Shown here in pieces: positions 1 to 11,186 of a DNA stretch of 64,000 bases (within the stretch, counting starts at the first letter, position 1; every line of letters begins with the position of its first letter). Source of the stretch: CAWEYO01 sp963813315 (GTDB lineage Bacteria; Pseudomonadota; Alphaproteobacteria; Rhizobiales; Rhizobiaceae); NCBI GenBank assembly GCA_963813315.1, contig CAWEYO010000014.1:1-64000 (forward strand). Reading direction: 5' to 3'. A program made the position numbers and the translations under genes. Under the pieces are notes generated by a model, which was given only the letters and a program-made list of their open reading frames with translations, was not told the DNA's origin and searched no databases.

Positions 1-1530
1 GGCACCCGCCCCGCCGGTAATGGTGTCGTTACCGGCGCCGCCATAGAGCGTGTCGGCCCAGCTGCTGCCGGTGAGTGCGTTGGCGTTGGCATCGCCCGTA
101 AGGCTGACGGCCGTGCTCGACCTTGATGCGTTCACATTCTCGAAGCCAGTGACGTTCGCCGTGTCGCCGGAGGACTGATCCACCAGGGACAGGTAGATCT
201 TAGCGGCTCCGGTCACGATCAAAGTGTCGGCGCCGGTCCCGCCGGTAACTGAAACGTCCGAGCCGTCGAAGGTAACCGTGTCGTTGCCCGCACCGCCGTC
301 GATCGTGTCCTTCCCCGCGCCGCCGGTGATCGTATCCTTCCCGGCACCGCCGGTGAGCGCGTTAGCGTCGGCATCGCCCGTCAGGCTGACGGCCGCGCTC
401 GACATTGACACGTCCACAATCTCGAAGCGGAAGACCATCCCGGCCGATAGGTCGATCGTTGCGGCTTCGGTCACGATCAAAGTGTCGGTGCCCGCCCCGC
501 CGTCAATCCGAACGTCCGAACTGTCATAGATAACCGTGTCATCGCCGTTGCCCGCGATTATCGAATCGGCGCCCGCACCGCCGGTGACCGTGTCGTTGTC
601 AGCGCCGCCGGTGAGCATGTCGGCCTGGCCGCTGCCGGTGATGGTGAAGGCTTCGGACTGCGCGCTCAGGTTTATTGTCACGCCGTCCGTCGCGCCGGAG
701 GCCGAGATCGCCTCGACGCCCAGGATCGATGCGTCGGCCTGCGTGTTTAGGTCGGTCGAGGTCGAGGTCAGGTTGATCGTATCGTTATCGCCGACAACCT
801 CGCCGAGATCGATCGTGCCGTCGCCGATGATGATGGCGTCGAGTTGTTCGCCTCTGAGCGCCACCGTGTCGTTGCCAGCGGTGCCGATGAGATTGCCGGT
901 TTCGACATTGTCGATGATCGCCGGAACGCCGAGCTTTGAAATGTCACCACTCGCCTTGACGTTGAGCACGTCCGTGCCACTTTTAAGATCGATGGAATTG
1001 CTGAATTCCGTCCATTGCGACGCGGAAATCGTCACAGTGTCGTTGCCGTTGATCGTCACGTCGTCGATGCCGTAGTCGAAGCTGCCGGTGAGCGTCTCGA
1101 CGCCGGAGATCGTGCCGGTGGTGAAGTCGACCGTGGTCGCGTTCCTAAGGCAGATCAGGTCGCGATCGAGTGTGCCGCTGTCAGTCCCGCCGTTGATGGA
1201 CATACCGGTCACGAACTCGCCATTGGCGAATTCGATCATATCGTCGCCGGCACCGCCGTCGATGCTGTCGTGGCCGTCGCCCGCCAAGATCGTGTCGTCG
1301 CCGTCGGTGCCAATGAACGTCGCCATGAACCCGGCATAGGCCGCCATGCCTTCCGCCGTCAGCGGCGAACGGGCTGAAGGCGCGCCGCAGTCTGGCGTCC
1401 ACGCTCCACATTTTTTCTCGGCGCCGTGCCTGGCGGAATTGCCCTTCGTGGATGCAATCGCACTATTCTGAATGGGTGGTCGGTTGCATTCGGTTGCGCG
1501 CTGGACGAGATCGATGGTGAGGAAGGTCAT
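1..1530 (-). CDS. RTX calcium-binding repeat protein, N-terminal part (runs off window)
   Basis: This is an open minus-strand frame of 510 codons with no stop; it enters from beyond base 1, so the C-terminus is missing. It starts at the ATG complementary to 1528-1530, 12-14 bases after a GGAG. The first 65 residues have no repeats and match the starts of the two plus-strand RTX genes (MTFLTIDLVQ here, MTILTVDLVQ at 5275). After them come GGAGxDTI-type calcium-binding nonapeptides alternating with linkers such as ATTVDFTTG and VETLTG. The family is normally exported by type I secretion through a C-terminal signal, which is outside this window, and no T1SS gene is seen here. I checked the frame at several points and found no frameshift, unlike its two paralogues. 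Function beyond a secreted or surface calcium-binding protein is unknown. Confidence 0.8.
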   Translation of the reverse strand, partial: MTFLTIDLVQRATECNRPPIQNSAIASTKGNSARHGAEKKCGAWTPDCGAPSARSPLTAEGMAAYAGFMATFIGTDGDDTILAGDGHDSIDGGAGDDMIEFANGEFVTGMSINGGTDSGTLDRDLICLRNATTVDFTTGTISGVETLTGSFDYGIDDVTINGNDTVTISASQWTEFSNSIDLKSGTDVLNVKASGDISKLGVPAIIDNVETGNLIGTAGNDTVALRGEQLDAIIIGDGTIDLGEVVGDNDTINLTSTSTDLNTQADASILGVEAISASGATDGVTINLSAQSEAFTITGSGQADMLTGGADNDTVTGGAGADSIIAGNGDDTVIYDSSDVRIDGGAGTDTLIVTEAATIDLSAGMVFRFEIVDVSMSSAAVSLTGDADANALTGGAGKDTITGGAGKDTIDGGAGNDTVTFDGSDVSVTGGTGADTLIVTGAAKIYLSLVDQSSGDTANVTGFENVNASRSSTAVSLTGDANANALTGSSWADTLYGGAGNDTITGGAGA

Positions 1531-2194
1531 TTTAGTGAACTGCTCCGTGCTTTGCATGGAGCCGGGCCACGTTCGTTGAAGCCGCTATCCCGCCCCGGGT
1601 TTTGCCTGCACGTAGTCTTGCCTGAAAAACCTGCAACTTTTGCCGACGATCTCGGAAGTGTGCATTCTACCGCATTGGCGAAATGGGTCGCGATGGCGCT
1701 CCGTGCACATTTGTTGTCACGATGGGCGGCGAACGGCGACGCCCCTATCTCCCCTGCATGGCGACATTCGGCCATGCGCTGAAAGCTGGACGGGAGCTGC
1801 TCACGTGCAATCTCGCCCGTACTCGCAAGCCAACAAAAGTGCACGAATCGCAGCTAGAGCTCGTTTCGCTGGGTACTAGTGTGGTGACAAAATGCCTCAG
1901 CCCGGCGAGTCGATAGAAGGCGGACTTAGGCGGGCGAAACGAAGAGAGCGAAAGCGCTAGTGAGGCAAGGATGAAAAGCGTCGGCGTCAGTGCTGAGTTT
2001 TCAGCACTTCGTTGGGAGCCAGTCGTAAACAGGGTTTGCGGCGATTTTGCCTGCGCTGTTACCCTCAACGCACAGAGATTTGTCCGGTCCCTGCATAATC
2101 CGAACCGCGGGTTGACAGGAATACAACCTGCTGGGGATGGCGACTTTCAACAGAAAGTCGTCCGGTTTCAGGAAAACACGGCGGAGATCGTTCA
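1531..2194. other. Divergent intergenic region between RTX genes
   Basis: No convincing gene lies here. The half next to the minus-strand RTX gene, read on the minus strand, is clearly related to 4805-5274 upstream of the third RTX gene (shared words such as GCACGGAGCGCCAT and AACCCNGGGGCGGGA). The half from about 1970 shares words with 4970-5060 (AAAAGCGTCG, TTTGCGGCG). The RTX genes were therefore duplicated together with their promoters. Confidence 0.5.
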
Positions 2195-4788
2195 ATGATC
2201 GCTTTCTTCGTCGATCCCGGTCAGCGCGCAACCGGCCTCAACCGCCGCAGCATCCAGAGCAGCGCAATTCCATCGACGGAAAGCAATTCCGCCAGACTGC
2301 CGGAAGCGACGACCGCCCGCGAGATTGCGTTTGGCGATCGCGACGCGTTTTGCGCCCGCCCGCCGCTCACGGCTAAAGGCATAGCGGCCTATGCCGAAGT
2401 CATGACGACGTTTACCGGCACTTCCGGCAACGACGCTGCAAACGCGTCAACCGGAACGCTAAACGGGTTTTCCGACGGAACGGTGACCGAGCTTCAGGAT
2501 GCGACCGGCGACAAATTCATTGGCGACGCAGGAAACGATACGATCGTGGCGGGCAGCGGCAACGACACGATCGACGGCAACTCCGGCGACGACACGCTCT
2601 ACGGCGGAGCAGGCGACGACACGATCAACCTCGCCAACAGTCATTTCGGCTTTACCGAATTGATTGACGGCGGGGCTGGCAGCGACAGGATCGTGCTGAC
2701 GAACGCGACCACGGTCGACTTCTCCATCGGCACGGTCTCCGGTGTCGAGACGTTCACCGGCAGCAGTGGCGACGACATCGTGACGGTGACTGCCGAGCAA
2801 TGGGCGGGGTCCGACACCATTGACCTCGGCGAGCGCACGGACGTGCTTAACGTCAAGGTGGACGGGTTAGTGGACATTTGGGCGCTCAGCATTCCGGCGT
2901 CGATCGGGGGTGTCGAGACAGGCAATCTCGGCGGCAGCAGCGACGACGACGTGCTGATGCTCACCGGCGCGCAGCTCGACGCCATCATCATCGGCAACGG
3001 CACGATCGATCTAGGCGGCGGTAATCAAGATACGATCATCCTGGCCTCGACCTCGGCCGACCTCAACACGCTGGGTGCGACGGATGCGTCGATCTCCTAC
3101 GTCGAGGCGATCGATGCCTACACGGCGACGGCCGGCGTGACCATAAATCTGAGTGGCCAGAGCGAAAGCGTCAGGATCTACGGCGGCGCTGGTAACGACA
3201 CGATCACTGGTGGGACCGGCGGCGACTTTGTCTGGGACGGTGAAGGCGTCGATACGATCGTCTGCGGGGCCGGCGACGATTGGTTCAGCCTCATAGAATT
3301 CGGGTTCGTCGCCGGTGAGATGATCATCGGCGGAGATGACAGCGGCAGCGGCTATCGAGACGGGATCATGCTGGTGACCGCGTGCCCGTCGATTGACTTC
3401 TCCACCTGCACGGTCTCCGGCTTCGAGACACTCATCGACATGGCCGGCTACGACAACGCCGTGACGATGACGGTTGAGCAATGGACGCAGTTCGCCGTTG
3501 CCATCGATCTCACCGTCGGGACGGACGTGCTCGACGTCAAGGTGAGCGGAACCATGGACATTTCCACGGCTGGTGTGCCGGCGTCGGTCGACAATGTCGA
3601 GATCGTCAAACTCGTCGGCACCGCTGGCGACGACAAATTGACGCTCACCGGCGCTCAGCTTGACGCCATCCTCAGCGGCACCGCAAGCAACTCGATCGAT
3701 TTCGGCGAGGGTTTCGATACGATCATCTTGACCGGGGATTCAGCCGTCTTCGACAGGGTGGCGAATGGATCGATCGAAAACGTGGAGTTGATCTCGGCCA
3801 CCGGCGTAACAGCCAACCTGGTGATAGACCTGAGCGGCCAGGCCGAGGGCCTCAAAATCACCGGCGGCAAGGGCAACGACACGATCACCGGCGGCGCAGG
3901 CGCCGACACGATCCGGAGGATCGGGCCGACAGGATCGCCGGCGGCGCAGGCGCCGACACGATCACCGGCGGCACCGGCGAAGCGGGCAGCAGGCTCTATG
4001 GCGCAATGGGCGACGACACGATCACCGGCGGGAATGGCGCCGACAGGATCAGCGGCGGGGCGGGCGCCGACATGATCACCGGCGGGAATGGCGCCGACAG
4101 GATCGATGGCGGTGCGGGCGCCGACGCCGTCAACGGCGGCGCGGGCGACGATACTGTCAGCGGCGGAGCGGGCGCCGACATGCTGAGCGGCGGCGCCGGC
4201 AACGACGTCTATGTCGTCGATAACACCGGCGACAAGGTCATTGAGAGCGTGTCGGGCGGTCTCGATGGCATACAATCCTCGATCACTTTCAGTCTGGTGA
4301 GTGTCGGCACTGTCGAGACCCTGACGCTGACAGGCACCGGCAACATCAACGGCACGGGCAATGCCTCCAACAACAAACTGACCGGCAACACCGGCGCCAA
4401 CACGCTTGACGGGGGCGCGGGCAATGACATGCTGAACGGCGGCGTGGGCAAGGATATGCTCACCGGCGGGGCGGGCAAGGATACGTTCTTCTTCACCGCC
4501 GCATTGAGCGCGGCCAACAGCGACAAGATCAACGATTTCTGGGTTGCTGACGACACGGTGCGGATGGAAAACGCGGTGTTCGCCGCGCTGAAGGCAACCG
4601 GCACTTTGGCCGAGAGCGCCTTTTATGCGGGTGCTGCGGCGCACGATGCCAGCGACCGCATCATCTACAACAAGGCGACCGGCGCGCTGAGCTACGACGC
4701 TGATGGTAAAGGCGGCATTGCTGCGGTGCAGTTTGCCACGCTCGGCAGCGGGCTGGCGCTCACCCATGCCGATTTCATGGTGGTGTGA
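2195..4788 (+). pseudogene. RTX calcium-binding repeat protein, frameshifted near base 3920
   Basis: The frame from 2195 encodes an RTX protein for about 570 residues, then changes register near 3915-3935, where a net loss of one base gives an arginine/proline-rich out-of-frame tail ending at 4075. The correct register resumes and runs to the stop at 4788. The restored product would be about 860 residues: a non-repeat N-terminus, two blocks of GGxGxD repeats around long linkers, and a dense repeat block. It ends with the M10-peptidase-type C-terminal region (GGAGKDTFFF, YDADGKGG, final ADFMVV) typical of type I secretion substrates. The last 0.8 kb is nearly identical to the paralogue ending at 9637. 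The start ATG follows GGCGGAG. If the frameshift is a consensus error, the gene is intact. Confidence 0.72.
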
Positions 4789-4809
4789 CGGGCTTGGACA
4801 AATGATCCC
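3976..4809 (+). repeat. Long near-identical repeat, copy 1 (RTX C-terminal end)
   Basis: This pairs with 8826-9658. Over the last 0.6 kb I counted only four substitutions (for example GTGAGT versus GTGCGT, and TTCTGG versus TTCTCG). The identity continues about 20 bases past the stop codons. It suggests recent duplication or gene conversion between tandem paralogues. Confidence 0.85.
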
Positions 4810-5274
4810 GCCGCCCAAATAGGCAACAAATATGCACGGAGCGCCATTACAGTCCGTTTCGCTAATATGGTAGGGAAAACTGCTTCAGCCAGACGAAAAC
4901 TCCAGACGAAACATTGGAAGCTAAGCTTTTGGCGATTGAATCGAAAGCGTGCAAATCGAAAGTGCGAAAAGCGTCGTCAGTCAAAACAAGGCGTCGGCGG
5001 CGGGGCTGAGCTTGCAGCATTCCATTGCCAGCCGGTCGCAAACGAGGTTTGCGGCGGGGGTTGTTCGTGCGCCGATTGGTGTCGGCACACCAAAGTGGCA
5101 GACATTTTAAACAAGTTTACGCACAAGCAAGTCAGGGCATGATTCCGGACCGAAGGCCAGCGCAACAAAGAGCGGCAGGCTTTTCGGGCAGGCTAAACAA
5201 AACCCTGGGGCGGGACGACGGCGTCAATGGAACGTCGTCCAGCTTCACGCAAGGAACGGAGTAGTTCGTAAAAA
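4789..5274. other. Intergenic region upstream of third RTX gene
   Basis: No gene is supported. The region is homologous to the region upstream of the minus-strand RTX gene (about 1531-1900, inverted). A GGAG at about 5256 lies upstream of the ATG at 5275. Confidence 0.45.
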
Positions 5275-8200
5275 ATGACCATCCTAACCGTCGATCTCGT
5301 CCAGCCCGCAACCGGGAACAAATATCACACCCTCCAGGCCGCGATCGATGCGCCCGCGAATGGCATCGCGCCTTCGGCCCGTTCGCCGCTCACAGTGCAA
5401 GGCATGGCGGCCTATGCCGGGGTCATGACGACGTTCAACGGTACGGACGGCGACGACATGGCAAGCGTGACATATGAAAGGCTGACCGGATTCACCGACG
5501 GTACGCTGGCCGAGCTTCAGGATGCGATCGGCGACACGATCATCGGCGGCGCCGGCAACGACACGATCGACGGTGGCGACGGCAACGACAGCATCGTCGG
5601 TGGCAGCGGCGACGACACGATCAATGGCACCGCTGGCGACGACACGCTCTACGGCGGCGACGGCAACGACACGGTCGGCGGCGGTGCAGGCAGCGATTCG
5701 ATCGCCGGCGGTGCAGGCAACGACACGATCGCCTATAGCAGCTCGGACGCGATGGACGGAGGTGCGGACACCGACACTTTGATCGTGACCGGAGCCGCGA
5801 CGATCGACCTGTCCCAGGTGGATGATCAGACCCCCGACGACACGTCGATTGTCACCGGCTTCGAGAATGTGAATGTGGTAACGTCGAGCGCCGCGGACAT
5901 TAAGGGCGATGCCAACGCCAATAAGCTCATCGGCGGTTTTGGCAATGACGCGATCGATGGCGGCGCGGGCGCCGACACGCTCGACGGCGGCGCCGGCAAC
6001 GACACTATCACCTTCAACGGCTCGGCAGATTCGATTGCCGGCGGGGTTGGCACCGACACTTTGAAATTGACCGGAGCCGCAACGATCGACCTGTCCCTGG
6101 AGGACCAGTCCGGCCTCCTCGACACGGCGAGTGTCTTCGACTTCGAGAATGTGAATGCGTCAACGTCGAGCGTAGCCGTCAGTCTGACCGGCGATGCCAA
6201 CGCCAATAGTCTCACCGGTAGCAATGTCGCCGACACAATCACCGGCGGTGCGGGTGCCGACACGATCGACGGCGGCGGCGGCGGCGACGATACGATTGTT
6301 GGCGGTACCGGCGCCGACAGGCTCAACGGCGGCGCAGGCAACGACACGATCACCTATGACGCCTCGGACGCTTCCGTTGACGGCGGGGTTGGCACCGACA
6401 CTTTGATCGTGACCGGAGCCGCAACGATCAACCTGAGTTCGTTGGACCAGTCCTCCGGCGACACGGCGATTGTCTTGAGCTTCCATAATGTGAATGCGTC
6501 AACGTCGAGCACGGCCGTCAGCCTGACGGGCAATTCCGGCACCAATGCGCTCACCGGCGGCGGCGGCGACGATACGATTGTTGGCGACTCCGGCGCCGAC
6601 ACGCTCGACGGCGGCGCAGGCAACGACACGATCACCTATGACGGTTCGGACGTTTCGATTGCCGGCGGGACCGGCACCGACACTTTGATCGTGACCGGAG
6701 CCTCGACGATCGAACTGTCGGCCGGCAATATCTCGGGCTTCGAGATTGTGGATGCGTCAACGTCGAGCGCGGCCGTCAGCCTGACGGGTGATGTTAACGC
6801 CAATAAGCTCACCGGCGGGTCCGGCGACGACACGATCATCGGCGGCGCCGGCAGCGATTCGATCGCCGGCGCTGCAGGCAACGACTACATATACTACGAC
6901 GCCTCGGACGCTTCCGTTGACGGCGGGATGGACACCGACACTTTGCGGGTGACCTGAGCCGCAACGATCGACCTGTCCCAGGTGGACCAGCCTCCGGCGA
7001 CACGGCGAATGTCACCGACTTCGAGAAATTGGATGCGTCAATGTCGAGCGCGGCCGTCAGCCTGACGGGCAGTTCCGGCGCCAATGCGCTCACCGGCGGT
7101 ACTGCAGACGACACGATCGATGGCCGCGCAGGCGCCGACACGATCGACGGCGGCGAAGGCAACGACACGATCACCTTCGACGGTTCGGACGTTTCGATTG
7201 CCGGCGGGACCGGCACCGACACTTTGCGGGTGACCGGAGCCGCAACGATCGACCTGTTGGCCGGCAATATCTCGGGCTTCGAGATTGTGGATGCGTCAAA
7301 TTCGAGCGTGGCCGTCAGCCTGACGGGCGATGCCAACGCCAATGTGCTTACCGGCGGCTCCGGCGCCGACACGATCACCGGCGGCGACGGCGACGACACG
7401 ATCACCGGCGGCTCCGGCTCCGGCGCCGACACGATCACCGGCGGGGCTGGCACCGACGCGATCGTGCTGACCAACGCGACTACGGTCGACTTCACCACGG
7501 GCTCGGTCTCCGGCGTCGAGACGCTCACCGGCAGCGTCAGCGGCGACACCGTGACGATGACGGCCGACCAGTTGGCGAGCTTCACCACGATCGATCTCGG
7601 CGGCGGCACTGACGTGTTCAATGTCAAAGCGAGCGGTGACATTTCCGAGCTCAGCGTCCCGGGATCGATCGGGGGTATCGAAACCGTCAATCTCACCGGA
7701 ACGACCGGCAACGACAAGCTCACCGGTGCCCAGCTCAACGCCATCCTCAGCGGCACCGAAAAGCAACTCGATCGATCTCGGCGAGGCTACCGGCGATCTC
7801 GATACTATCCTCCTGACCTCGACCTCAGCCAAGCTCAACGCGCTGGCGGACGCGTCGATCCAGGGCGTCGAGATTATCTCGGCGTCGGGCGTCACGGGGG
7901 CCGTGGAGATAAACCTGAGCGCGCAGACCGAAGCCTTCACGATTGCCGGCAGCGACAACAACGACACGCTCACCGGCGGGGATGGCGACGACACGATCAG
8001 GGGCGAGGAAGGCGCCGACAATATCCACGGCGGTAAAGGCAGCGACACGATCAACCTCCGCGGCGGTGAACTCGGATCCGGCGAGACGATCGATGGAGGG
8101 GATGGCAGTGACAAGATCATGCTGATGTCGGCCAGCAACGAGATTGACTTGACCGGCACGTCGGTCTCCAACGTCGAGACGCTCCAGGGCAACGTCGAAA

Positions 8201-9637
8201 ACGACTACGTGACGATGTCTCTGGCGCAATTTGCGGGATTCACCACGATCAATCTCAGCGACGGCACGGAAGATGCGCTCAGCGTCAAGGCGAGCGGAAC
8301 AGTGGACATTTCCGGGGACATCGCTCCGTCGCTCGAAAATGTCGAGACCTGCAATCTCACCGGCTCGACCGGCGCCGACACCGTGACGGTGAGTGCCCTC
8401 CAGTTGGCGAGTTTCACCACGATCGATCTCAGCATCGGCACTGACGTGCTCAACGTCAAAGCGAGCGGTGACATTTCCGGGCTCAGCGTCCCGGGATCGA
8501 TCGGGGGTATCGAAACCGTCAATCTCACCGGAACGACCGGCAACGACTGGTTAAAGCTCACCGGCGCCCAGCTCGACACCATCCTCAGCGATGCGTGGGG
8601 CAACTCGATCGATCTCGGCGAGGCTACCGGCGATAACGATACGCTCTACCTGACCTCGAACTCGGAAGGCCTCAAGAACCTGTCGGATACGTCGATGCAG
8701 GGCGTCGAGACGATCTCGTTCGCCGGCGCAACAGCCGACCTGGTGATAAACCTGAGCGGCCAGGCCGAGGGCCTCAAAATCACCGGCGGCGCAGGCGATG
8801 ACACGATCACCGGCGGCACCGGCGTGAGCGGGCAGCAGGCTCTATGGCGCAACGGGCGACGACAAGATCACCGGCGGGAATGGCGCCGACAGGATCAGCG
8901 GCGGGGCGGGCGCCGACACGATTGCCGGCGGGAATGGCGCCGACAGGATCGATGGCGGTGCGGGCGACGCCGACACCATCAACGGCGGCGCGGGCGACGA
9001 TACTGTCAGCGGCGGAGCGGGCGCCGACATGCTGAGCGGCGGCGCCGGCAACGACGTCTATGTCGTCGATAACACCGGCGACAAGGTCATTGAGAGCGTG
9101 TCGGGCGGTCTCGATGGCATACAATCCTCGATCACTTTCAGTCTGGTGCGTGTCGGCACTGTCGAGACCCTGACGCTGACAGGCACCGGCAACATCAAGG
9201 GCACGGGCAATGCCTCCAACAACAAACTGACCGGCAACACCGGCGCCAACACGCTTGACGGGGGCGCGGGCAATGACATGCTGAACGGCGGCGTGGGCAA
9301 GGATATGCTCACCGGCGGGGCGGGCAAGGATACGTTCTTCTTCACCGCCGCATTGAGCGCGGCCAACAGCGACAAGATCAACGATTTCTCGGTTGCTGAC
9401 GACACGGTGCGGATGGAAAACGCGGTGTTCGCCGCGCTGAAGGCAACCGGCACTTTGGCCGAGAGCGCCTTTTATGCGGGTGCTGCGGCGCACGATGCCA
9501 GCGACCGCATCATCTACAACAAGGCGACCGGCGCGCTGAGCTACGACGCTGATGGTAAAGGCGGCACTGCTGCGGTGCAGTTTGCCACGCTCGGCAGCGG
9601 GCTGGCGCTCACCCATGCCGATTTCATGGTGGTGTGA
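5275..9637 (+). pseudogene. RTX calcium-binding repeat protein, broken by a nonsense codon and three frameshifts
   Basis: It starts at the ATG at 5275 and reads as an RTX protein for 560 residues, then hits TGA at 6955-6957, where sister repeats have GGA. One base is lost near 6990 (CAGCCTCC for CAGTCCTCC). One base is gained near 7760 (GAAAAGC against GCAAGC in the paralogue), and one is gained near 8824. The remaining pieces are in frame at 7029-7755, 7765-8820 and 8830-9637. The restored protein would be about 1450 residues: repeats of the GGAGNDTI type, recurring modules of about 75 residues (DTLIVTGAATIDLS...VNASTSS), linkers shared with the upstream gene, and a serralysin-like C-terminal secretion region ending ADFMVV. 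Four lesions make true inactivation likely, though assembly errors in repeats are possible. Confidence 0.72.
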
Positions 9638-9658
9638 CGGGCTTGGACAAAGGATCCC
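8826..9658 (+). repeat. Long near-identical repeat, copy 2 (RTX C-terminal end)
   Basis: This is the partner of 3976-4809; see that entry. Both copies end just after the shared TGACGGGCTTGGACAAA, which contains the stop codon. Confidence 0.85.
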
Positions 9659-9786
9659 TCTCTTGCGTTTTCAAAGCACTTGCTCGGGGCCGCTCGCAAA
9701 TGCTGGAAAACGCTTTCTCCCCCGCAGGGGGGAGATAGGCGCATTACCCTTCGCCGCCAGTCGCCAGCGCCCGAGAGCAGGTTCGG

Positions 9787-11127
9787 TCAGGCTGTTCTCC
9801 GGTCCGGCGCTGCATTCGCTTCGGCCCGGGTCAGGAAGCTCTTGTTCACCGGGCTGTGCGGTTTCAGCGCGAGGCGCTCGTTCGCAAGGGCTTGGGCAAG
9901 GCCCGTCAGACCTCCGCGCACGGCCGCCTCGGCAAGGGTCCAATCGATGATGTCGCGCTGCGCGTGGCTGCCGCCGAAGGAATTGGCGATGAAGCGTGCG
10001 CCATAGAGGCGCTGCGCAGTGGTCTCATAGTCGCCGTGCCAGAATGCCGGGAATCCTTCGACAAGAGGCACAGCAGTGCGCCGCCCCCATTCGGCGACAT
10101 CGCTGCCGTCGCCGCCGTTCCGATAGGCTGTGAGGATGCGCTCCACTTCGCCGTTCCGGCCGGCACCGAGATATGCCATCACCGCATGCCAGTCGTTGAA
10201 GGGGTATGTGCGGCCGTCCGCATGACTGTCCCAGTTCGCTGCCAACTCCTGCCAGCGGTCGCCGACATCGTGCCCTGAAAGATGCAGCCGCCACAGAAGC
10301 GCCGAAGCGTCGACCATGTCGAGTGCGATGGTGCTTCGATCCTGGCGGATCGGACCGTCATAGAGCGCGAAGACCTTGTCGGCCTGCCCGAGATCGAGAT
10401 GGTAGAGCGCACGATGCCACCAGTTGTGAACCTTGAAGAAATTGTCGTCGCCGGACCAGTGGGGCTCGCGGGCGATCATCCAGCCGATGCCATCCTCCGC
10501 GCGGCCCTGCATCTCCATCACATGAGCGACGGCGTGGTGGGCCCAGCAGTCGAGCGGCTGCAGGTCGACCGCGCGACGGCCGGCTTCTTCCGCTCGCCCG
10601 TAGTCGCCGGTTTCCTCCAGCCCGAACGAGTGCATCCCGAGCAGGATCGAATGGCCCGGCATGTCCGCAGACCATTTCGGCAGCACGCGCGCAATTCTGT
10701 CGCGCAAGCCCCGGGAATTGGCGCGGTAGAAATCCATCAGGTGGCCCGACTGCAAGGCGACGATGTCGTGCGGGTGGTTCGCATTGTGAAGGTCAAGGGC
10801 CTCGGCCGCTGCTGTCCATCGTCCTTCGAGAAGCAGGTCAAGCGCGGCAAGGTGAGACGCTTCCCGCTGCGAAAGCCGCAATGACTTCGCTTTGGCGACG
10901 ATCGCTTTCGCCTTCTTCGTCATATCCGGCTCGGTCGCGAGGCCGAACAGGTGCGCCTTCAGGATGTGCGCCATCGCGAATTCCGGGGCCACCTCGATGG
11001 CCTGGTCCAGCATGCCGACGGGGTCACCACGGTAGATGTTGAAGGCTTCGACAGCCTGATCGTACAGTTCCGCGGCGTCGAATGTTGCGCCGGTAAGCGT
11101 GTGGCCCTGTTGATCGCAAATTATCAT
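9787..11127 (-). CDS. TTC38-like tetratricopeptide repeat protein
   Basis: The product is about 446 residues of soluble helical-repeat protein, resembling the TTC38 (COG0457-type) family found in bacteria and animals. Recognisable stretches are the N-terminal LYDQAVEAFNIYRGDPV, the repeat-like HILKAHLFGLAT, and GHLMDFY followed by HSILLGMHSFGLEE, CWAHHAVAHVMEMQG and WWHRALYHLDLG. It has no catalytic signature, signal peptide or membrane segment. I chose the ATG at 11127 because AAGGA lies 8 bases upstream. A second ATG at 11190 overlaps the stop of the asparagine synthetase gene (ATGA) and would add 21 residues. Either way the two genes are co-transcribed. Role unknown. Confidence 0.8.
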   Translation of the reverse strand: MIICDQQGHTLTGATFDAAELYDQAVEAFNIYRGDPVGMLDQAIEVAPEFAMAHILKAHLFGLATEPDMTKKAKAIVAKAKSLRLSQREASHLAALDLLLEGRWTAAAEALDLHNANHPHDIVALQSGHLMDFYRANSRGLRDRIARVLPKWSADMPGHSILLGMHSFGLEETGDYGRAEEAGRRAVDLQPLDCWAHHAVAHVMEMQGRAEDGIGWMIAREPHWSGDDNFFKVHNWWHRALYHLDLGQADKVFALYDGPIRQDRSTIALDMVDASALLWRLHLSGHDVGDRWQELAANWDSHADGRTYPFNDWHAVMAYLGAGRNGEVERILTAYRNGGDGSDVAEWGRRTAVPLVEGFPAFWHGDYETTAQRLYGARFIANSFGGSHAQRDIIDWTLAEAAVRGGLTGLAQALANERLALKPHSPVNKSFLTRAEANAAPDRRTA

Positions 11128-11186
11128 CGGTTCTTCCTTCTGGCAGTGGAAAGGATAACTATCGACAGTGGCGCGCTTGTCAGGCG

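Noticed and set aside
224..1377. Proline/valine-rich plus-strand open frames at the start of the window
   Set aside because: They are shadows of the open minus-strand RTX frame, which shows real RTX motifs and starts at 1530.
3655..4818. Long minus-strand open frames opposite the RTX 3' regions (also 8807-9616)
   Set aside because: They arise from the repeat composition of the GGxGxD codons on the other strand, and occur identically opposite both paralogues.
5500..8000. Periodic repeats that might suggest a CRISPR array
   Set aside because: Periodicity is 27 bases of codons for RTX nonapeptides with no unique spacers.
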